From assembly GCF_010093535.1 (NCBI RefSeq), contig NW_022985162.1:3012637-3076636 (forward strand): 64,000 bases of DNA, in the 5' to 3' direction. How positions within the stretch are numbered: position 1 is the first letter of the stretch; each line of letters opens with the position of its first letter. The translations under genes and the position numbers were made by a program. The notes under the pieces are model-generated. The model was not told the origin of the DNA. It searched no databases and saw only the letters and a list, made by a program, of their open reading frames with translations. Origin of the DNA: Lindgomyces ingoldianus (lineage: Eukaryota > Ascomycota > Dothideomycetes > Pleosporales > Lindgomycetaceae). Of the stretch, positions 12,307 through 25,000 are shown piece by piece.

Positions 12307-12779
12307 GTGGCCACCAGCGTGCTGGTTTGTAGGCCAGTCCCAGATGACTCGCTGGACGCGCTGCGGGGCTGACTGGGAGGCAAGCAGGGGAGCTCGCAGC
12401 TGTTGGCGGAAGGAGAGGAGGGGCAGGAAGAGCGGGACGGGGCGGGCCGTCGTGATGAATTGGGGATCGTTGTATAAGTTGCGGCTGGATAAGGAGTGAC
12501 TGAGGGTGGACAACACGAAAGGGAGAGTAGGAGAGCGAAATTGGGGGGACAATGCCAGGATGTTGGACGAGGCCGCTGAGCTGTGAAACCTTGCTTGACC
12601 ATGTCGCGCCTGGACGTCAGAGGAAGTGCGCCACGACAACGCCACAGGCCGCCAACAAGCCGCCAACAGGCCGCCCACTGGCCGCCCGCTGCAGTGGGGT
12701 AGCCTCACCCCTCCCCCCCCCGCCCTCACAGGCACTTCACACAGGTGCCTCTCGCTGGGGCAACATCTCCCCACGCGCA
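12307..12779. promoter_or_regulatory. Shared divergent promoter region
   Basis: The 473 bp between the start codons of the DDHD lipase (minus) and the 2EXR protein (plus) must hold both promoters. It is GC-rich, with a poly-C tract near 12712-12722 and direct GCCGCCAACA-type repeats near 12646-12680. No specific factor site can be named. Confidence 0.5.
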
Positions 12780-14093
12780 ATGGAGCTCCTCACGCGCAGT
12801 CGATCCTCGTCCATCCCCCGCGACTACTCTACCAGGCTTCCCGACCGCTTCACTGTCTACAATGCCGCCGAGCTGCTCGCCAAGTTGCTGGCTCTCGATA
12901 AGTTCCTGCACGCCTCCTCCTCGGCCCAGGAACACCTCCTTCGCTACGATTCCATCCTGCGCCCGAGCTCCTTGGAGATCCGCCAGTACTTGGAGGACTT
13001 TGTGCACGACACTGAGCCCGCCAAGCAGCTGCACGACCTCATCATGGGGCATCAAGTGCGCCTGCGTCGTCCAGATGGCATCGCCGCCGCCTGGGAGCAC
13101 GCATACCGCAATGTCCGCCAAGGACGCGAATGGGTCAACGAAACCAAATTCAACCTCCAAGTTTACAAGGGCCGCGAGTGCACCAGCTCTGAAGCCTTTG
13201 CGGTCCTTCCCCAGATTGACGCCCTACTAGGGACGCGCCTGCAGGCCAGCTTTGATGTCCTCTATGCCAATGGTATACATATTCCGCCCTGATTTCCCTC
13301 ATCCCCCTCTCCCCCTCCCCCTCCCCCCCTCTCCCTCCCCGCCTACCCCTCCCCGCCTACCCCTCTCTCCCCTGTCTCCTTCCTAAACATCCCGCCAGTC
13401 AAACGATTCCCATTCCTGCAACTGCCGGCCGAGCTCCGTATCCACATTTACTCGTACTGCCTCCCTCGAGCACCCTACGTGTCCATCTATGACGACCCTA
13501 CTACCTCCTACAAGCCCCCGAAACCCAACCTGAACTTGCTCTCCGTCTCCCGCCAAATCCATGCCGAAGCCACAAAACACTCGTACGAGAATCGCATCCT
13601 CTTCCTCAAGCTCGTCCGCGGTCCCAACCTCCAACCCGTGAGCGTCCTTCCTCTCAGCCGTGCCTACCAAACAGCCACCCGCATGTCCCTGGATATGCGA
13701 AACTATTTCAAAAACTTAGAAATCCAGATTGCATATAATGCAACTCAACCACTGCCTAGGCAGTGGGGCTTACACGAGACCGAGATTTCTCTCCCTCGTC
13801 TGTTGGAGTTATTTCCGCACCTCGAGTCGGTTCTAGTATCCTTTCCCCACCCTCCTGTCATTATGAACTCACGCTTGCATGAGACTGCGACAAGAACGGC
13901 AGAATGGGTTGCGGAGCATACCCCAGCATCAATCCAGCTGTTCTGGGACTTCGAGGGCTTTGAGCATTGGGATGCTAAGAAAAGGATCGCTAAGCTGATG
14001 GGTGGGAGGCGTGGAATACAACTCGGTCACAGTGTGTTGAAACAATGTCTGCCGAAAAAGCGCTCTCCAGATCCTGCTGGTGGAAATATCTAA
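12780..14093 (+). CDS. 2EXR-domain protein
   Basis: Two exons, 12780-13272 and 13399-14093, join in phase (a split Val codon) to 395 residues. The first exon encodes a helical region of about 164 residues rich in Leu and Arg without a known domain. The second begins with the 2EXR/F-box-like signature KRFPFLQLPAELRIHIYSYC and continues with LNLLSVSRQIHAEA, the usual second half of this fungal module. 2EXR proteins are an expanded family of unknown biochemical role, often annotated as F-box-like. The 126-nt intron is unusually C/CT-rich, with repeats of CCCCTC. An in-frame ATG at 12552 would lengthen the N-terminus but runs through GC-rich promoter sequence, so I prefer 12780. Confidence 0.82.
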
Positions 14094-14690
14094 TCACGTC
14101 AAGTACAGATTATCTCCGACTTCCCTTTCATGCCCTTCCTACATCCTTAATGAAAGCACGTTACCCCTCGGTAAAACTTCCCCGCACCTCCCATCTGCAT
14201 CTCCCACGCATCCATCAGCTTCTAAATCCCCCGCTCTCCATCTCCGTCTCGTTAATCACCCTCACAGCAGCCCTCATCCAGTCCAGAGACCGGGACAGAG
14301 AAAACCTAGAAGTTGCGCTTAGCTCGCCGCCGTTCAGAATATTTCGCGATGCTTCTGTCACCGACTCAACGCTGCCACACGCCCTACCCGATGTAAAGGC
14401 TTGTTGCGCTGAGTTTTTCCTGTGACGAAGGGATTTTGGAACGTTGGGTTTCACCCACGATCGAGCCAAATATCGCCTGAGGACAGGAATATGCCTCCGA
14501 AGATGGATGAGCCAGCTCCAGAGAAGCTGAACGTGAAGTTCAGGGTTTCTTGGAGGGAAGAGGCGCCTGTGCAGTTCGTGATATTTGCTTCAAAATATAT
14601 CACTTAGGATTTAATGGCTGCGTAGTCGAAAAATATTACCCCATCTCCGAGCCATGAATTGTACGCCAATTCTGTGTCAATCACGGCCGA
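14094..14690 (-). pseudogene. Degenerate coding fragments, unknown family
   Basis: On the minus strand, 14640-14465 gives a well-formed stretch (ANITNCTG..., LNFTFSFSGAGSSIFGG) ended by TGA. Another frame at 14320-14215 ends in an amphipathic helix (SLDWMRAAVRVINETE). The pieces sit in different frames with stops between. They could be exons of one gene with unresolved introns or a decayed gene. No domain is recognised. Confidence 0.3.
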
Positions 14691-15290
14691 GATGTTGTTG
14701 GATACGATATCAGCGCATACCCAACAACCTCAAGCTCTTTCACATGGTATTCTAGCAGCAACGGCATAACGCCCCGGTATTCCTCAGACACGGTGAACAC
14801 CACATTTTGCGTATTGCCAGTTACTCGTCCAATTAATCCCAACCTGCTAGCGAGACCCAGTGATACCGTAGAAATCCTGACCGGCGTGATTATTCTTCGT
14901 ACAGTCCGCGCTGTGGAGAAGATGCCTTCGGAGGGAGAAAGAAGAGGGGAGCGCGATTGCTTGCTCCGTCTAGTGGTAGAGGTCGGGAAAGGTGGCGTGG
15001 CTCTAGAGTTGGTTTCCTGTGATAAGGGATCAGGGGGCTATATTGGTATTATAGGTGGTGAAAGTCGAAGAAGTGGAGTAAAAGGCCGTTTGGGTCGTTT
15101 ATGGAGCTGTAGTGGTGGAAACTGAAGTCGATCCGCGGGCGGAGCGGGCCGGTGTAGGTACCGGGGATGGGTGCTGGTGGGGATAGGCGTAGCCGTGGTT
15201 TGATTCACTGAGAGGGGAGAAATTGGGGTGGAATTGGAGCAAGTCGGATCAGCTGGACTTTGGAGAAATTCCGGAACCCTTTTCAATGTT
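14691..15290 (-). pseudogene. Degenerate or unresolved gene, minus strand
   Basis: One minus frame across about 15200-14905 reads like real protein (FSFHHYSSINDPNG, then LEPRHLSRPLPLDGASNR and ending GLYEE) but is broken by one TAA near 15054. An overlapping second frame across about 14915-14690 also looks coding (ISTVSLGLASRLGLIGRVTG, then VFTVSEEYRGVMPLLLEYH). Switching frame would need an intron or an indel. The plus strand has a competing ORF at 14793-15125 with less protein-like composition. I treat this as a broken or mis-assembled gene of unknown function. Confidence 0.35.
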
Positions 15291-16361
15291 TCCCTCTCGC
15301 GGTATTCACAGCGCTAGACAACGGAAACGGTGCTCTGCAGATGCAAATGCAGATGCAGATGCATTCTATGATCCTGCTATCGCCCACGATCACATCACCT
15401 CATATCTTCGCACTCCAGGTCTCGGAAAAACACGCGGGAGGATCGGGTGGTATGTCATGAGTATTTACGGAAGACCTCCCTGTACCCTGCAAACGATTGA
15501 GACTGAAGCGTCGCATATTGGAATCTAATCGGCGTTCTACAGAGTTGGCGTTCGCAGGGCATCCATCAGCGGGATAGCTTGGGACTAAGAGCTTGTAGAG
15601 AGAGGGATTGGGACTGAGAGAGGTAGGTGTGTGTGAGAGCATTCGAGTTTTGGATTGGAGGGTAGCTAGAGGGGGAGAAGCTCAAGTGTGTGATGACATC
15701 ATAAGAGCTACTTTTCCTTGGTACGTCACAGAAAACAAGCGATCAGAGGATTCCTAATTAGTATACATCAGCCTGTCCTTGGGATTTAATTTAACCCCTC
15801 CTGAAACCTAGGAGCTATGGAAAGGATTTGCTAATAGTTTAATAGAAATTAGAGAGCTCAGGGGACTAAAAGACAAGGAGCTATCCGTACCTTCTTTACC
15901 GTTAGTAAGGTAGCTTCTAGTAGCTGGAGTGGTAGCATGAATCTGTAATTCGACCTGATGTGATAGAACTTGGAGAACGACAAGTGGAACAGCCTGATAC
16001 TGTTACATACGTTGCAACTTATATTCTAAGGCTACTATACAGAAAGGTGTTTGGCAATTTTGCACCCCCATCTCACTTTCGTTTCGGCATAATCTAACAG
16101 AGACAGAGATAGACGGTATGTAAAATATGTAGAAGACATGATATAAGCGAGTGGAAGAAGAGAATAAACTGTACCATACACAAGCTCACCAACTGTTCAC
16201 CGCCATCATTGAAGCGATCATCTCATCTCTCTTTAAATTTCAACCATTTTACTCTCCATGTCGTCGTTTCCATATCACTCATTGCGGAACGCATTGGAAA
16301 AGCGCAAGCAAGCTCAATATGGGCTCCTCCCCATGTCATGTCTCTCACTCACGCCCTCATT
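15291..16361. other. Intergenic, AT-rich right half
   Basis: Contains a hexanucleotide repeat GCAGATGCAAAT-like tract (15337-15363). 15.75-16.1 kb is AT-rich with many TAG/TTA triplets in all frames, as in mutated repeats. No gene is supported. Confidence 0.4.
15337..15363. repeat. Hexanucleotide GCAGAT repeat
   Basis: About four tandem copies of GCAGAT with one variant unit, in intergenic DNA. Confidence 0.7.
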
Positions 16362-17529
16362 CTACCTCTTCGGCATTTCACTCCACGGCCGATGCGCCGG
16401 TCTCAACTGCTTCACCGCCTCCGGTTTCTCCAGCCCCAACGGTCCTGAAATCTGCTTCTCTTCCTCTCCATCTCTACTTCTCTCACTAAGCTCCGAATCC
16501 CTCCTCCCCATACCGGCAGCCCCAGTCGTAAGAACCCTCTCATCGTCATCCTGGCTTTTCCCTGCCAGCAAAGGCGATTTCCGATCCCCAGGCACGGGTT
16601 TGAAAGGATCGTAAATCGTCGGGATAGTGGAGCGTGGAGCCTGCGGCTTTACAGCTTGGTAGTCGTGCCCCATGCCGAGCGCTGAGGCGCTGGGTTCGAA
16701 GTCGCAGGTTTTGGAGTTGCGGGCGCGGTGGCAGAGAGAGACTATTGCCGACAGGGATGTTATAACTAGGAGGAGTCTGCGGGAAGGATGAGTTAGTGGA
16801 TTTATATGGGAAGGTGAAACGATGGGGGTGCGCTTACAATCCAACCCCTCCGCCGATAGAATACCCTTTGCTAAGTGGACATAGCATCTCGAATCCCCGG
16901 AGGTCTGTAGAAGAGGATATATCGAGACCGCTGCAGATTCCGTCTAGCTTTAGGGCGAGGGTGAGAGTGGTGGCGAAGGCTGCGGCCATGGCGAGCATGC
17001 AAAGGAACTCGAGAGGGACGAGGAGGTATGGCGAGACTTTTAGGCGTTGGGACTTGAGCGAGAGGATGATGAAGGTGCCGGTTAGAAAGGAGAAACAGCC
17101 CTGGGGTGATGTTAGATCTACAACAAAGCTATGACGGAGAGACAGAGGTAGTATGAAGGAAACCTAGAGAGGAAGGAGGAGGAGGAGGAGGAGGAGGGGA
17201 AGGAGGGGAAGACGAACAGCAGCAATGGCTACACAAATCCTCATCTGGCTTCCAACCGCGGCATCGAAGAAATCCTCCCACGTATCTTCCTTCGATGCAT
17301 CCAGTAGCACAGTATCCAGGACAGCGTTTCCGCGTACCTCGACATCGTGGATAATTGTCAGCGCTATTGATGTCAGTCACTTACACAGTCCAGCTTCAAT
17401 CTCAACTCTAGCAGTAACTAGGTTGGGAGATGGTATACACATACCCCAAGCTCCAAGCCCGACAACCCCCAACGCAACCACCGCAGCCAAAGTCCTGAAC
17501 CCGGCCAACACAAACGTCCCACAACCCAT
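16362..17529 (-). CDS. MARVEL-like four-TM membrane protein
   Basis: Four exons, 17529-17445, 17363-17218, 17100-16838 and 16776-16362, join in phase to 302 residues. Four hydrophobic helices are visible: FRTLAAVVALGVVGLGAW, ICVAIAAGCFSFLTGTFIIL, LEFLCMLAMAAAFATTLTLAL, and LLLVITSLSAIVSL after an extracellular loop with two Cys. This is the layout of fungal MARVEL-type proteins. A polar cytosolic tail of about 120 residues with acidic and Pro motifs ends the protein. The start is the MGCGTF methionine; an upstream alternative start codon would add a short Phe-rich leader. Intron 2 needs a weak GTTCGT donor, the only one that avoids the TAG at the end of its CTC-rich tract. Function unknown; probably membrane organisation or stress sensing. 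Confidence 0.7.
17171..17200. repeat. GGA/TCC microsatellite within an intron
   Basis: A purine GGA repeat on the plus strand forms a long CTC polypyrimidine tract in intron 2 of the minus-strand MARVEL-like gene. Confidence 0.8.
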
Positions 17530-18489
17530 GCCTACTAACAGCTTAAAAAAATCGTCAAAGGGAAAATAAAAACGAATGTAAAACCCAGATCCAGCTGGCA
17601 AGCTACCAGAGCAACACGAATAGAACAAGAAATGAACCTTCGTTTCCGACCGACAAGCAACGACACCAAAGTCTCAAAACTCAGGCTGAAGTGCCAGGCT
17701 TAAAGGAACAGAACAGACATTCAAACCACCCACACACGCACAGATTTTCCACGCACGCATATGTACGGCGTCAGCCATATATCCACGAGCCTGGCCGCAG
17801 GACAATGCCGGGAGCTTGGGCTCGCACGGAGTGGCTTGTTACGGTCATCGTCGTCGAATCTGCAGCTTAGAACCCCGATGTATGAACAGGGCTGGCAGCG
17901 CCACTTGATGAATGCAGTTGGCTCTAATGTGACAAGAGTCGTTCACTCACCGACCACGTATTAGAGGGACGACATCAAGCAGAGCAACCAATCACAGATC
18001 TTCAAGTTGAAGCTTGCAGGGACGGAAGACGTGAGTGCATATCCGGGGCGCAAGCTTTCCGATGACGGCGTGGGGTGGTTACTTCGATGCGCCAATCGCC
18101 GGGGGACAGTTGTTGGCGAAAATCTTGATATTTTGATAAAGAGGGTAGTGATTGGAATGCTGAAACTGGCCTGAAGCATGATTGTTGAGGTGAGGGCTTG
18201 AGTCGTAGGGCTGAAACAGTCGCATGTTGGAACCCCTGCAGGCTGACGTCCCCTGCATACCGAGACCAACATTCGTCCCTCAATTGAGGTGGCTTTGCAT
18301 CGCGCATGGCTTGTGATGGTTTTGTGCGTGTGAGTAGTGGTGTGGTGAATATGTGGGACACACAAGCCCGTTGCGTTGATATATACATAAGAGAGATGAA
18401 AAGGAAAGGGTCGCATAAACGCAAAAGACGCATTAACCTCACCCACAGAGAGATAATAGCAGCTGGACAAATAACAAGACCACAAAGTC
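17530..18489. other. Intergenic between two minus-strand genes
   Basis: Promoter side of the MARVEL-like gene and 3' side of the arylsulfotransferase-like gene. Minus frames at 17961-18503 are Ser/His-rich and domainless; I regard them as chance ORFs. Confidence 0.5.
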
Positions 18490-20334
18490 CTACACGTAAT
18501 CATCGTCGTAGTTGAGCGGGATATATTCTTTCTTCTTCCAAATCCGCCGAGCCACGTTCACGCACCAATTGAGGACCAGGCCAAAACTGATCATTGAGAC
18601 GCAAAAGATGAGGAATAGCAGAGCGTTGGAGTGGTTGGTTTCCACAACAACGGTCACTGCGCCAGTTGCCTATGCATGAATGTTAAGCATGAAGCTATGA
18701 CAGGGTCGGTAAGGTACGTACCTTCTCAAGCTTAACTGCCTTGGTAAGACCCAGCGACTTCCCGGCCTTGTCAACAGCAACGACTCGGATGTACGATCCG
18801 CGGTCCTGAGGAAGCCTGATCCTCGTCTCGAATCCGCTTTTGTCGATTTTTGACGACACTTGCCACCTGATTTCGTCTTGGTAGCCCGTCCAAGCCCGTT
18901 TATCGCCAGTTTCCAGGATCCATTGATATACCTTCGTCGCCCCATTCCAACTCACATAAGCCGAGCCATCCACAATTGCCATTTCTGGATCTGTGTCGGG
19001 CGTCCCGGTCCAATTGAACTTCATCACACGGTAGCTCTGGACATCTCCTGTATGAAACCGACTCGCGGCTCCAAAATGCGTTTCACACAATACCACGCCA
19101 TTAGGCGCGAACTCTGTGAATGCGCTGTTGTAACCATATCCCACCAAAACGTTGCCATTAGGTAGGACTTGCATATTCCCCTGCGATGAGCTAGATATTT
19201 CTAGGGGGTTGGTATACTGTGTATCAAGTCGTGCAGACATCGCGTGCGTATCGATCCGAACTCTCATTGCGCGACTAAAATGCGCGTTCTCCTTCCGCCC
19301 TGGGGCCTGTGCGCCGTTGTTGAAGAGACTGATCGTGGTGTAGTTATCGTGCCAGCGGGCATCGTGTTGGAATGTGAAATCTGTTGCTCTGCCGTCGGAA
19401 AGGTCAGTGAAGTTGTTTCGGCGCCCGCCAAGGATCCAGAGGACTTCTCCCGTCTCTCCAGAGATGTAGCTGATTGTGCTGGTATACCGCGACGATATTA
19501 AGTAGTTCCCCTGAAGATCTTTTTCGACGCTGTTAATGTGGAAGAAATCCCAGGGGTTCCCGCTACCGCCTTGGGTTCCGAGGTTGTGGTATGAGTCTGT
19601 GGGGGAAAAGTGCTCGGATGCCCGCCACTGGAAGACGAGCTTGCCGGTCAAAATGTCGAGTTCTTGGAACACGCTGTCCCAGATGTGTCCTTTAGGGGAT
19701 CCACCGAGTGGAGTGAGATCGACTACTTGGACGTCATATATGGTGATGAGAGCGGTTCCTGCGTCAGTGAAGCGGAACTCGTGTAGGTCAGCCTCCAGGC
19801 CATTGGCGGCTTTCATACGCGCAACCTCTTTATATGAGGAATCTAACTATTTACAAGTCAGTGGGGTTGATGCTACAACATGTTTTAGTTTGAAAGAAGC
19901 CACACCATGATGTATTGCCCATTGCCATGCCCTCCAATAGCATCATTGCCAGACCAGAACGTTAGGTACTGCTTCCCACGGTACTCCTGCGCCATCAAAT
20001 TATACGTCTGTTCGTATCCCGTCGCCGCCCACACCACGTTGCCCTCAGCATCCAATATCATCGGGCCTCGACCTTCCTCAGGCACAGCAAAGCCCCGAGG
20101 ATTGAACATCGTATATGATCCATCATCGCAACGTGAATGGGTACTTAGGATATTAAGGCGTGGAGCCACCATCTTAGATGAGTGGAAAGTTTGCACAGGG
20201 TAAGGACCATATTCGCCGTTCTCGAATTTTTGGTCGTTGAGATATGGAGGTGTATCAGCCAGGACGCTGCAGATGCTCGGGAAAAGGAGGCAGAAAAGGA
20301 GGGACTTTGGTAGGAGTAGAAGATTGGAAAGCAT
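18490..20334 (-). CDS. Arylsulfotransferase-like (ASST) membrane protein
   Basis: Three exons, 20334-19906, 19846-18722 and 18669-18490, join in phase to 577 residues. A signal peptide opens the protein (LLLPKSLLFCLLFPSICSVLA). The beta-propeller ASST core follows, with LTFWSGND, LDSSYKEV, GLEADLHEF, DVQVVDL, WDFFHINSVEKD, YLISSRYTSTI, WILGGRRNNF, FQHDARWHDN and LPNGNVLVGYG, all typical of the fungal PF14269 group. Exon 3 supplies a C-terminal TM helix (NALLFLIFCVSMISFGLVLNW) and a short basic/acidic tail, so the protein is a type-I membrane or secretory-pathway protein. Bacterial homologues move sulfate between phenols, but activity of the fungal family is unproven. The gene is complete and splice sites are good. 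Confidence 0.88.
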
Positions 20335-22003
20335 GGCTGAAAGAGGGAAAAGGTGGGCATTGATTGATGGAGAGAGCTAGGTGTGGACAAGTGGCAAAGA
20401 CAAGAGAATAGTATCAATGAAAGAAGCACGGGAAAAGTCGAGTGAAGTCTAGCAGAAGAGTCGGGTCCCAATAATCATTTTCAGTCTAAATGTTTCCATC
20501 AGTTTGCCGCGTCAGGTGGATATCTGCTAGCAATACATAAGTGGGATAGGCGCCATGCGTCGTCACCACCGCGGACAAGTCGCAAATTTAGGGATGAAGG
20601 CAATGGGCCCCTTGCACAACCATGCTTCGTCACGATATATGCTCTGGCCTTGCTGTTCGAATATACGATAAGTCATATATTACTATTCGACAACTTTGGA
20701 TAATCGAAAACAGTAGCAAAACTCCTCATAGGTTTGGTCGGGTTCTCAGGGCACATGTAACAATCGGATAGGCACCGTAGCAGCCAATCGATCATTCCTC
20801 TCAACGAGTGTTTCCGTATGCCAATCTGGCGAGTTGATCCTGGGCATTTGAAACGTATCAAGGCTTTATCAGATTAGCGTTGATGTATTGCTCTCTTTAG
20901 TTCGCCTTGCATTGGTGAATGACGAGGCTGGGTGGGCATTGAACGCGTGGCTCGCTCTGTTCTCCTGAGAATGGCGTGGCGGCGTGAAGCCCTCTCATCC
21001 AATACCCTGAGATGTAAGAAAACATCGATGAGGAAGTGGATGTGAAGGAATCAAGCCCAAATCAAAAGATAAAGGATAATTGAATGATGTTGATACATGT
21101 ATCAGGAAAAGCAGTGTTAAACACAGCTGTGTTCCAGAAGCGCAGCTGGGTTGAGGCGCAGGACGAGAAACCTTCGAAGTGAAACCAAAAAGCTTAGCCT
21201 TCTTGGCTAGTGGGGCACCAGCCTCCCAACACCATATCTCCCTCTGTCTCCTCCAAACAGACCTTATATCTATAGAGCTCCTAGGGTTCTCCCTCGGAGG
21301 TGGCAGTGTAACGGCGAGTAGCTCTGGTAGCTGTATCAGCCCCCACACCGTCTTCCGCGTGGTACCTGATCATCGAGCATTCGCCCGTCTGCTTCCACGC
21401 AACCATCGAAGAATTCTATCCGTTACACGGCCAGTCAGTTAGGAAGAGAAAATGGTCCCACACCTCAAAGAGAGGGCCAGAATGGAATTCCGCAAGGGCT
21501 AGCCCCAACTCTGTCGTTCGCTGACAGCCCGTCAGCTAAACGGAGAAGGTGCTCTCAGCTGAGAGAGTTCGCCTTTCTGCCTTGCTTACTACTGTCTATC
21601 ATTTCTGTGTGCTCGCTTGCTATTCTGTCTGCAGTTGCTACCTTTGTAGGAAAGTCAGTTTCTGTCCAAGTGCAGCTACTAAAGTTTCTACTCTACTTGG
21701 CAGGGAAAGTCTTGGACCCCATGGGTCCATTCTTGGAGGCATGTGATTTTACACCACTCCCCCTGTGGTGGCAACACCTAGTGTTAAATCACTCGGGTCA
21801 CTGCTACATTTCACTTATAAGCTTGCTTACACAGCTTAAGCCGTTTTCCTCTGAATTAACTCTATATTCTGCATAGTAAAGCGTCTTTCAGCCCCCCTAT
21901 CTCTTAGTTCTCCGTTTGCCACTTATTTAGAGATATGAGCGAAGACTCTGTGGTAGGATGAGTAGGGCCAAGGATCTGCTTCCGCATTAAAAGCACGTTC
22001 TCA
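20335..22003. other. Intergenic region without a supported gene
   Basis: Short frames only. 21.5-21.9 kb is pyrimidine-rich and may be repeat-derived, but I found no clear terminal repeats or coding domain. Confidence 0.45.
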
Positions 22004-25000
22004 TTAGCGATATAGCCTCCTGATTGCGACTTTGAGAGTTGAGCGTGAATGAGAGATTATATATACCGCCAGCGTGGCTAGATGCTCCTCTCCAAGTATT
22101 CTCTTTCTTGTTACCAGCGCTCGCACTTCTAGGTCTTCGCCCTTCTTCCACCGCCTTTGTCTCCAGAACGTCGATACTAGATGGGCTATGCTTATAAGAA
22201 TGCAGGGGTGTTTCGGCACAATGGCCCTCTCATATCCTTTTAGTACTCGCCAGTGCATTGCTCCCGCCTCTTCATACTTGCTCTACTTCTCCAACACCGA
22301 CTCAAGCTAGCTGACGCCGGTGAGAGTGTCTGGGTGCTCCAGCCCAAGGGACTTCTTTCTTCCTTCTTGTGCTCGCCGGTCCATCGCTTCCGCCTCTTCA
22401 GACTTGCCCTGCCTCTCCAACGCTGACCTAAGCTGGCTGACACTGGTCAGCGTGTCTGAGTGCTCTAGCCTGAGGACTTTCTCATATCCTTCTAGCGCTC
22501 GCCGGTACATCGCTTCTGCCTCTTCATCCTTGCCCTGCATTGACAACACCGATCCAAGCTGGCTGACACTGGTGAGCGTGTCTGGGTGCTCCCGCCCGAG
22601 CTTCTCATATCCTTCCAGTGCTCGCCGGTGCATCGCTTCCGCCTCTTCATACTTGGCCTGCCCCTCCAACACCGACCCAAGCTGGCTCACGCTAATGAGC
22701 GTGTCTAGGTGCTCCAGCCCCAGGACCTCCTCTTTTCTTTCCGTTGACATTCGAGAAGCTCTCTCTGCAGACCTGTACTCGCCTCTAAGGTGTAGATACC
22801 ATCCTACGCTTAGTCCAATATCTGCTTGATTCAAAATGTCCTCCTTGTCAGCCGTCACATGGCTTATAGCCTCTCTCGCATAAGGAAGGAGTACGTCGCA
22901 GTCGGCCCATGTTTTATAGTCGCCACTCGGGAATACTGCGCTTAGAACTCTAATTGACTCCTTCACCCATTTAACTGTTTATCTGCCTCAGGCCACGTCC
23001 TCATTGATACCTGCACGAGAGGGTGCATGTTAAACGACTGCTTTCCGATCTCAACCCGTACAAGGGAGAAGCTAAGCAGAGGCGCTAGAGCATCGTCAAA
23101 GTCTAGCTGGTTGGTGTCGTATTGCAACAAGGACTTCGGAATCCCCTGTTTATCGAACATACTCATGAGTGCAAGCAGCTCTGCGGCTGGCTGCTTTGTC
23201 TTCTGGATCTGCGTAAACGAAACCTGCCATGTCGCAATCACCGCGTGTCGTATGCTGTGATCCCGCCGGAGGTCTCCCAGCCCTTTCTTGCCAAGGAGGC
23301 GCACCTGATTAGCTTCGCTCTCGCGGAACAGCTTAAGGTAATCCGATATGGTTGTCATAGGTGCTCTTGTCTTGATGTACCCTGTGGCGTGGGTGATGGC
23401 AAGTGGAATGCACTCTAGAGCCTGGACTAAGGCTTTTGCGTCGGCTTCGCTGGACTCGTCAAATGGCACTCTGGTCTGAAATAGCGCTAGTGCGTCCTCT
23501 TCTTTCATCGGCTCAACCTGGATAATGCTACCCTGCGTCCCAATGAGGCTCATCGCTGCAATATTGTTCCTAGAGGTAATGAGGATTGTTCCATTCGGGG
23601 TTTGAGGGAGGAAGCCTTCGAGAGGCCTCCTATGGCTCATGATGTCTCTTATCTGAGCGGCGTCTGCGATATTTTCATCGTCGTCAAAAAACACCCTATC
23701 ATCACTAGCATTGTCCAGTATCATAAGCCAATGCCCATTCTTCCTAACTGACAGCCAAGCGTATACGAGTTCCAAGATATCCGCCTCTGTGTCTTCTCGC
23801 CCGGGTAGTGGAATGCTGTCAGCTAGCTCTCGAAACCTTTGCTCGAATCTAGTACGATTGCTTGCGTGAATCTAAACTACTAGGGCACATGGCTCCGCCT
23901 GTTGGGTTCTATACGCATACTCAATTGCGATCTGCGACTTCCTACGATATGTTAACCAGTCATCCAAAAGAATACCTCAAAAAATTGCCTACCCTACGCC
24001 CCTGGCCCAACAAGAGCAATGCGGGTATGGCTCTTTGAGGCTATTCGTTTCTTGCTGATATCTTCGACAAAAAACTCGTCCTTTGCAAAAGGGACTATGA
24101 ACAGCGCATTAGTCACTGGTAAGAACACATATAAGATTCCCTGCTACCATACTCAATAGTCTACGCATTTACGTACAACAATTATTTGCCACGTTAGAGG
24201 GGGTTATTCTTTGATTCTCCAGGTCTTGTTGGATAAAGGTCTTGAGAATACCGCAGATGGCACGGTGCCTGTAATCATCTTTACTACTGTATCTAGCCAT
24301 CTGTATGTGATTTGCATCAATGATCTCAACTGTTTCTAATGTTTATGGGAGATCAAGCTTTGATGAGAAGTCATCCACAACCTTTACTTGTTAGCGTTAA
24401 ATAAGTAGATTGCGGCATATAGTATCCAGCATTAATAAAAAGCATACCTTCTCGCCTAGTCTTATCATGCCTCGTGCTTCCTGGAATGAATGAACCTTGA
24501 TTCCGCTCTTAAACACAATTGCCTTGAACTGCTCATGGATATTATCGAGAACTTCACTATTTACTTCTAACGTCTCTAGCAACTTCTTGTTCGAGTCCTG
24601 GAGGGTGACGCGAGCAAGATTAGAGGCGACCTGACCCCAGCCAGCAATTGCGCTGCCCTGGTGTGGGGTCCCGAGGAAAATGATGAGCTTTGTCCATTCT
24701 CGGATTTTGTCTGATCGATTAATGGCCTATAATAAGTAAGCCAGGATCAGGGATACATGTAAACTAAGGATTGTAAAGCATTTACATCTTTAATAATAAT
24801 GCCACCAAGACTGTTAAAGAAACTAATTTAGGCCACAGACTGTGATTACCGTACTCCATCGTTGAACTCTCTTTCGAGTCTAACTGACGAATCTCGCCCA
24901 TGCTGGGAAATGGTGTTCTTATTGTTCGCCTGGAAAAGGCCGCCTATAACATCTGTGTTGTACCCATACGTCCACACTCTAGCCTGAGGTATATCCGACG

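Noticed and set aside
17961..18503. Two overlapping minus ORFs of 146-180 codons
   Set aside because: No domain, His/Ser-rich composition and no homologous look; sits in the spacer 3' of the ASST-like gene.
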